Of a stretch of DNA of 17,227 bases, positions 15,355 through 17,227 are shown piece by piece (position 1 is the stretch's first letter; every line of letters begins with the position of its first letter). The stretch covers positions 1,004 through 18,230 of the forward strand of contig DQED01000174.1 in the NCBI GenBank assembly GCA_003525525.1, in the 5' to 3' direction. Source of the stretch: Desulfovibrio sp. Its GTDB lineage: Bacteria > Desulfobacterota > Desulfovibrionia > Desulfovibrionales > Desulfovibrionaceae. Both the position numbers and the translations under genes were made by a program. A model generated the notes under the pieces. That model was not told the origin of the DNA, did no database searches, and saw nothing but the letters and a program-made list of their open reading frames with translations.

Positions 15355-15975
15355 ATGGCCGTTACCGCGCTCCTCGTCGGGCTGGGCAATCCCGGCCCCC
15401 GCTACGCCGCCACCCGCCACAACTTCGGTTTCATGGCCCTGGACGCGCTCATCGAGCGGGCCAGGGAACTCGGCGGCGCGCCGCGCGCGGCGCTGTCCTC
15501 GCGCAAGGACATGGAGGCCGCGACCATATCCCTGCCCGTGCTGCCGGGAGGGGCCTTCGCCCAGTTCCTGTGCGTCAAGCCGCTGACCTTCATGAACCTA
15601 AGCGGCCGTGCCGTGCGTGGCGCCATGGATTTCTACGGCCTGACCCCGGCCGACGTCCTGGTCGTGCACGACGAGCTCGACCTGCCGCTCGGGCGCATGC
15701 GCGCCAAGCGCGGCGGCGGCAACGCCGGCCACAACGGCCTCAAATCCGTGACCCAGGAACTCGGCACCCCGGATTTCGTCCGGCTGCGCCTGGGCATCGG
15801 CCGCCCCGAACCCGGCCGCGACGTGGCCGGCTACGTGCTCGAACCCTTCCGCAACGACGAGTTCGCCGTGGTGCGCCGGGTGATCCCGGCCGCCGTGGAC
15901 GCCGTGATGACCTTCCTCGAGGAAGGCCTCGACGCCGTCATGCGCAAGGCGGGCGCGTTCGACGCCACCGCCTGA
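15355..15975 (+). CDS. pth: Peptidyl-tRNA hydrolase
   Basis: This 206-residue Pth cleaves the ester bond of peptidyl-tRNAs released from stalled ribosomes, recycling tRNA. The active-site set is complete: N12 in VGLGNPG, H22 in TRHNFGF, N81 in TFMNLSG, D106 in VHDELDL, and N127 in GHNGLKS. It ends with a short extension after the conserved core. The ATG at 15355 gives the canonical N terminus (VTALLVGLGNPG). The ribosome binding site is poor. The gene starts right after the rplY terminator, and I could not identify its promoter; read-through is possible. The frequent neighbour pair rplY-pth is well known in bacteria and supports both calls. Confidence 0.97.
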   Translation: MAVTALLVGLGNPGPRYAATRHNFGFMALDALIERARELGGAPRAALSSRKDMEAATISLPVLPGGAFAQFLCVKPLTFMNLSGRAVRGAMDFYGLTPADVLVVHDELDLPLGRMRAKRGGGNAGHNGLKSVTQELGTPDFVRLRLGIGRPEPGRDVAGYVLEPFRNDEFAVVRRVIPAAVDAVMTFLEEGLDAVMRKAGAFDATA

Positions 15976-16013
15976 CCGCCCATCCTCCCCCGGCTCCTCC
16001 CGCGCCTGCCGTT

Positions 16014-16048
16014 CTTGCCGCCGGAATCCGTGGACACATGGCGGCAAG
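16014..16048 (+). promoter_or_regulatory. Inverted repeat upstream of carD
   Basis: CTTGCCGCC (16014-16022) and GGCGGCAAG (16040-16048) form a perfect 9-bp inverted repeat with a 17-base spacer, in the 140-bp gap between pth and carD. There is no T run, so it is not a typical terminator. It may be an operator, an mRNA structure in the carD leader, or a Rho-independent 3' end of pth. Confidence 0.35.
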
Positions 16049-16115
16049 TACGGTAACTTGGCTCGTAGACGACAGGTGCGCTCTGTGGCGTGCGTTTTCC
16101 GGCAAGGAGTCTACC

Positions 16116-16628
16116 GTGTTTTCCGAGGACCAGCTGGTGGTATATCCGGCCCAGGGAGTGGGCAGGGTCGAACGTATCGAGACCCAGGTGATCGGCGGCG
16201 CCTCGGCCGACTTTTTCATCGTGCGCATTTTGAGCAACAACGTCACCCTCATGGTGCCGGTCAAAAACGCCGCCAACGTCGGGCTCCGCCCCTTGTGCAC
16301 CGCCGAGCAGGGCGCGGCCATCATCGAATCCCTCAAGGACCGCTCGGATTTCACCGGCTACACCGGCCAGAACTGGAACCGCCGCTACCGCGAATATTCC
16401 GAGAAGCTGAAAAGCGGCGACCTCGCCGACGTGGCCTACGTGCTCAAGGAACTGCTCCTTATCGGCCAGAACAAGGAGCTCTCCTTCGGCGAACGCCGGC
16501 TGCTCGAGCAGGCCACGAGCCTGCTCACCCTGGAATTGGCCCTGGCCCTTGACAAGGACCAACAGGAGATCAAGGACGTCATCAACGAAATCTTCGCCGA
16601 CGTCCTGGCCCCCAAACCCGAGGAATGA
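16116..16628 (+). CDS. carD: CarD/CdnL-family transcription regulator
   Basis: This 170-residue protein starts at the GTG at 16116, chosen because AAGGAG lies 7-8 bases upstream and the CarD homology begins at once (FSEDQLVVYPAQGVGRVERIE). An upstream in-frame ATG at 16038 would add an unconserved 26 residues. The N-terminal RNA polymerase-interacting domain (about 1-60) is followed by a helical DNA-contacting domain with NWNRRYREYSEKLKSGD and the helical region ELSFGERRLLEQA. CarD/CdnL proteins bind the RNA polymerase beta subunit and stabilise open complexes, affecting rRNA and stress promoters. Its place between pth and rho suggests a transcription-related neighbourhood. The family call is strong; the target promoters in this organism are unknown. 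Confidence 0.94.
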   Translation: MFSEDQLVVYPAQGVGRVERIETQVIGGASADFFIVRILSNNVTLMVPVKNAANVGLRPLCTAEQGAAIIESLKDRSDFTGYTGQNWNRRYREYSEKLKSGDLADVAYVLKELLLIGQNKELSFGERRLLEQATSLLTLELALALDKDQQEIKDVINEIFADVLAPKPEE

Positions 16629-16662
16629 CGCCGGGCGATTGCGGCCGCGGGCCGTCGCGCCC

Positions 16663-16690
16663 TTGACAGTCCCCGGAAAAAGTATATGGA
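16663..16690 (+). promoter_or_regulatory. Promoter of rho
   Basis: A perfect TTGACA (16663-16668) is followed 16 bp later by TATGGA (16685-16690), within TATATGGAT. Transcription would start near 16697, giving a leader of about 150 bases before the GTG at 16848, or about 280 bases before the ATG at 16977. A hairpin with GTAT/ATAC and CGCT/AGCG pairing lies at about 16748-16780. Rho is known in E. coli to attenuate its own leader, so this leader may have the same job. Confidence 0.55.
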
Positions 16691-16847
16691 TCGTTCCAGG
16701 CCATAACCGGTCTGTCCTCCACTACACTGGTCCCCGTAAACAAGCGAGTATTCGCCGCTTCCTCAGCGAACGGTCATACTGAATTCACGCTGCATCGGGT
16801 TTTATCGTTCACTTCAATATTGCGCTTTCCCGCGCCGGGCTATTCCT

Positions 16848-17227
16848 GTGAGCAACGCACCCAAACGCCGCGGACGTCCTCCCCAGTCCCCCCCTGCGCC
16901 CGTGCTTTCCGATCCCATCGAAAGCGACGACATCCTACAACCTTCCGCCATCAAGCCGGGCATCATGGAGTCCTCCATGAACCTCTCCGAGCTCAAGCTC
17001 AAGAGCATGTCCGAACTGATGGACCTGGCCGTCCAGTATAACGTCGAAAATCCCAACGGCATGCGCAAGCAGGAGCTGATCTTCGCCCTGCTGCAAAGCT
17101 GCGCTTCGCAAAACGGCGCCATCTTCGGCGAAGGCGTGCTGGAAATCCTGCCCGACGGCTTCGGTTTCCTGCGCTCGCCGATGTACAGCTACATGCCCGG
17201 CCCGGACGACATCTACGTCTCGCCCTC
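16848..17227 (+). CDS. rho: Transcription termination factor Rho, N-terminal part, cut by the window end
   Basis: The visible frame contains MNLSELKLKSMSELMDLA, then MRKQELIFALL, GVLEILPDGFGFLRSP and PGPDDIYVSPS. These are the Rho N-terminal helical domain and the start of the cold-shock-like RNA-binding domain. The ATPase core lies past the edge. Rho is the hexameric RNA helicase that ends transcription of untranslated RNA. The start is uncertain. The GTG at 16848 adds a basic, proline-rich extension (SNAPKRRGRPPQSPPAP) in the same open frame. The ATG at 16977 gives the canonical N terminus and has GGAG six bases upstream; the ATG at 16965 is a third option. Variable extensions before this motif occur in some Rho proteins. 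Gene identity is certain, the start is not. Confidence 0.93.
   Translation, partial: MSNAPKRRGRPPQSPPAPVLSDPIESDDILQPSAIKPGIMESSMNLSELKLKSMSELMDLAVQYNVENPNGMRKQELIFALLQSCASQNGAIFGEGVLEILPDGFGFLRSPMYSYMPGPDDIYVSP

Noticed and set aside
15570..16115. Upstream extension of the carD frame into pth
   Set aside because: Arginine/proline-rich out-of-frame reading of pth; the GTG at 16116 with AAGGAG fits the CarD family start.
1..17227. A novel defence or mobile system besides CRISPR-Cas
   Set aside because: Every gene-sized stretch on both strands is explained by known families; no toxin-antitoxin, transposase, integrase or unknown accessory gene is present in the window.

Overview
The window looks like a GC-rich deltaproteobacterial (Desulfovibrionaceae-type) chromosome. 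It carries a Dvulg (type I-C) CRISPR-Cas locus with a 32-bp repeat close to the Desulfovibrio form. It also carries a housekeeping cluster, ispE - tRNA-Gln - prs - rplY - pth - carD - rho, whose proteins resemble Desulfovibrio versions. The genus assignment is an inference; no rRNA is present.

Layout. Positions 1-1751 hold a CRISPR array that runs off the left edge: 26 complete repeats, one cut repeat and 26 spacers of 33-36 bp. The array is read on the minus strand from a leader at 1752-2034. Positions 2035-10230 hold one tightly coupled minus-strand operon, cas3 - cas5c - cas8c - cas7 - cas4 - cas1 - cas2. This is a complete type I-C set with interference, crRNA maturation and adaptation genes, and every recognisable catalytic motif is intact. 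Inside the 3' end of cas8c, a strong internal ribosome binding site and ATG (5280) would give a 136-residue small subunit, Cas11c, so the operon probably encodes eight proteins.

The cas operon ends at a minus-strand tRNA-Arg(CCT), which is followed on its 3' side by a hairpin terminator at 10506-10546. The tRNA 3' end faces the CRISPR locus, the arrangement expected if the locus entered as an island at this tRNA. The other boundary lies outside the window.

To the right of the tRNA everything is on the plus strand and strongly GC-rich. There is an HtrA/DegP-type periplasmic protease with its own promoter, then ispE (isoprenoid synthesis), tRNA-Gln(TTG), prs (PRPP synthesis) and rplY (ribosomal protein L25/Ctc) with a clear terminator. 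These are followed by pth (peptidyl-tRNA hydrolase), a CarD-family transcription regulator, and the beginning of rho behind a recognisable promoter.

I see no evidence for a wholly new system. The observations most worth following are the internal Cas11c start, an odd GC-rich segment between the AT-rich leader and the first repeat that may be a decayed repeat-spacer unit, an A8 homopolymer inside cas7, a sharp AT-rich block inside cas8c, and several unexplained hairpins around ispE and carD.
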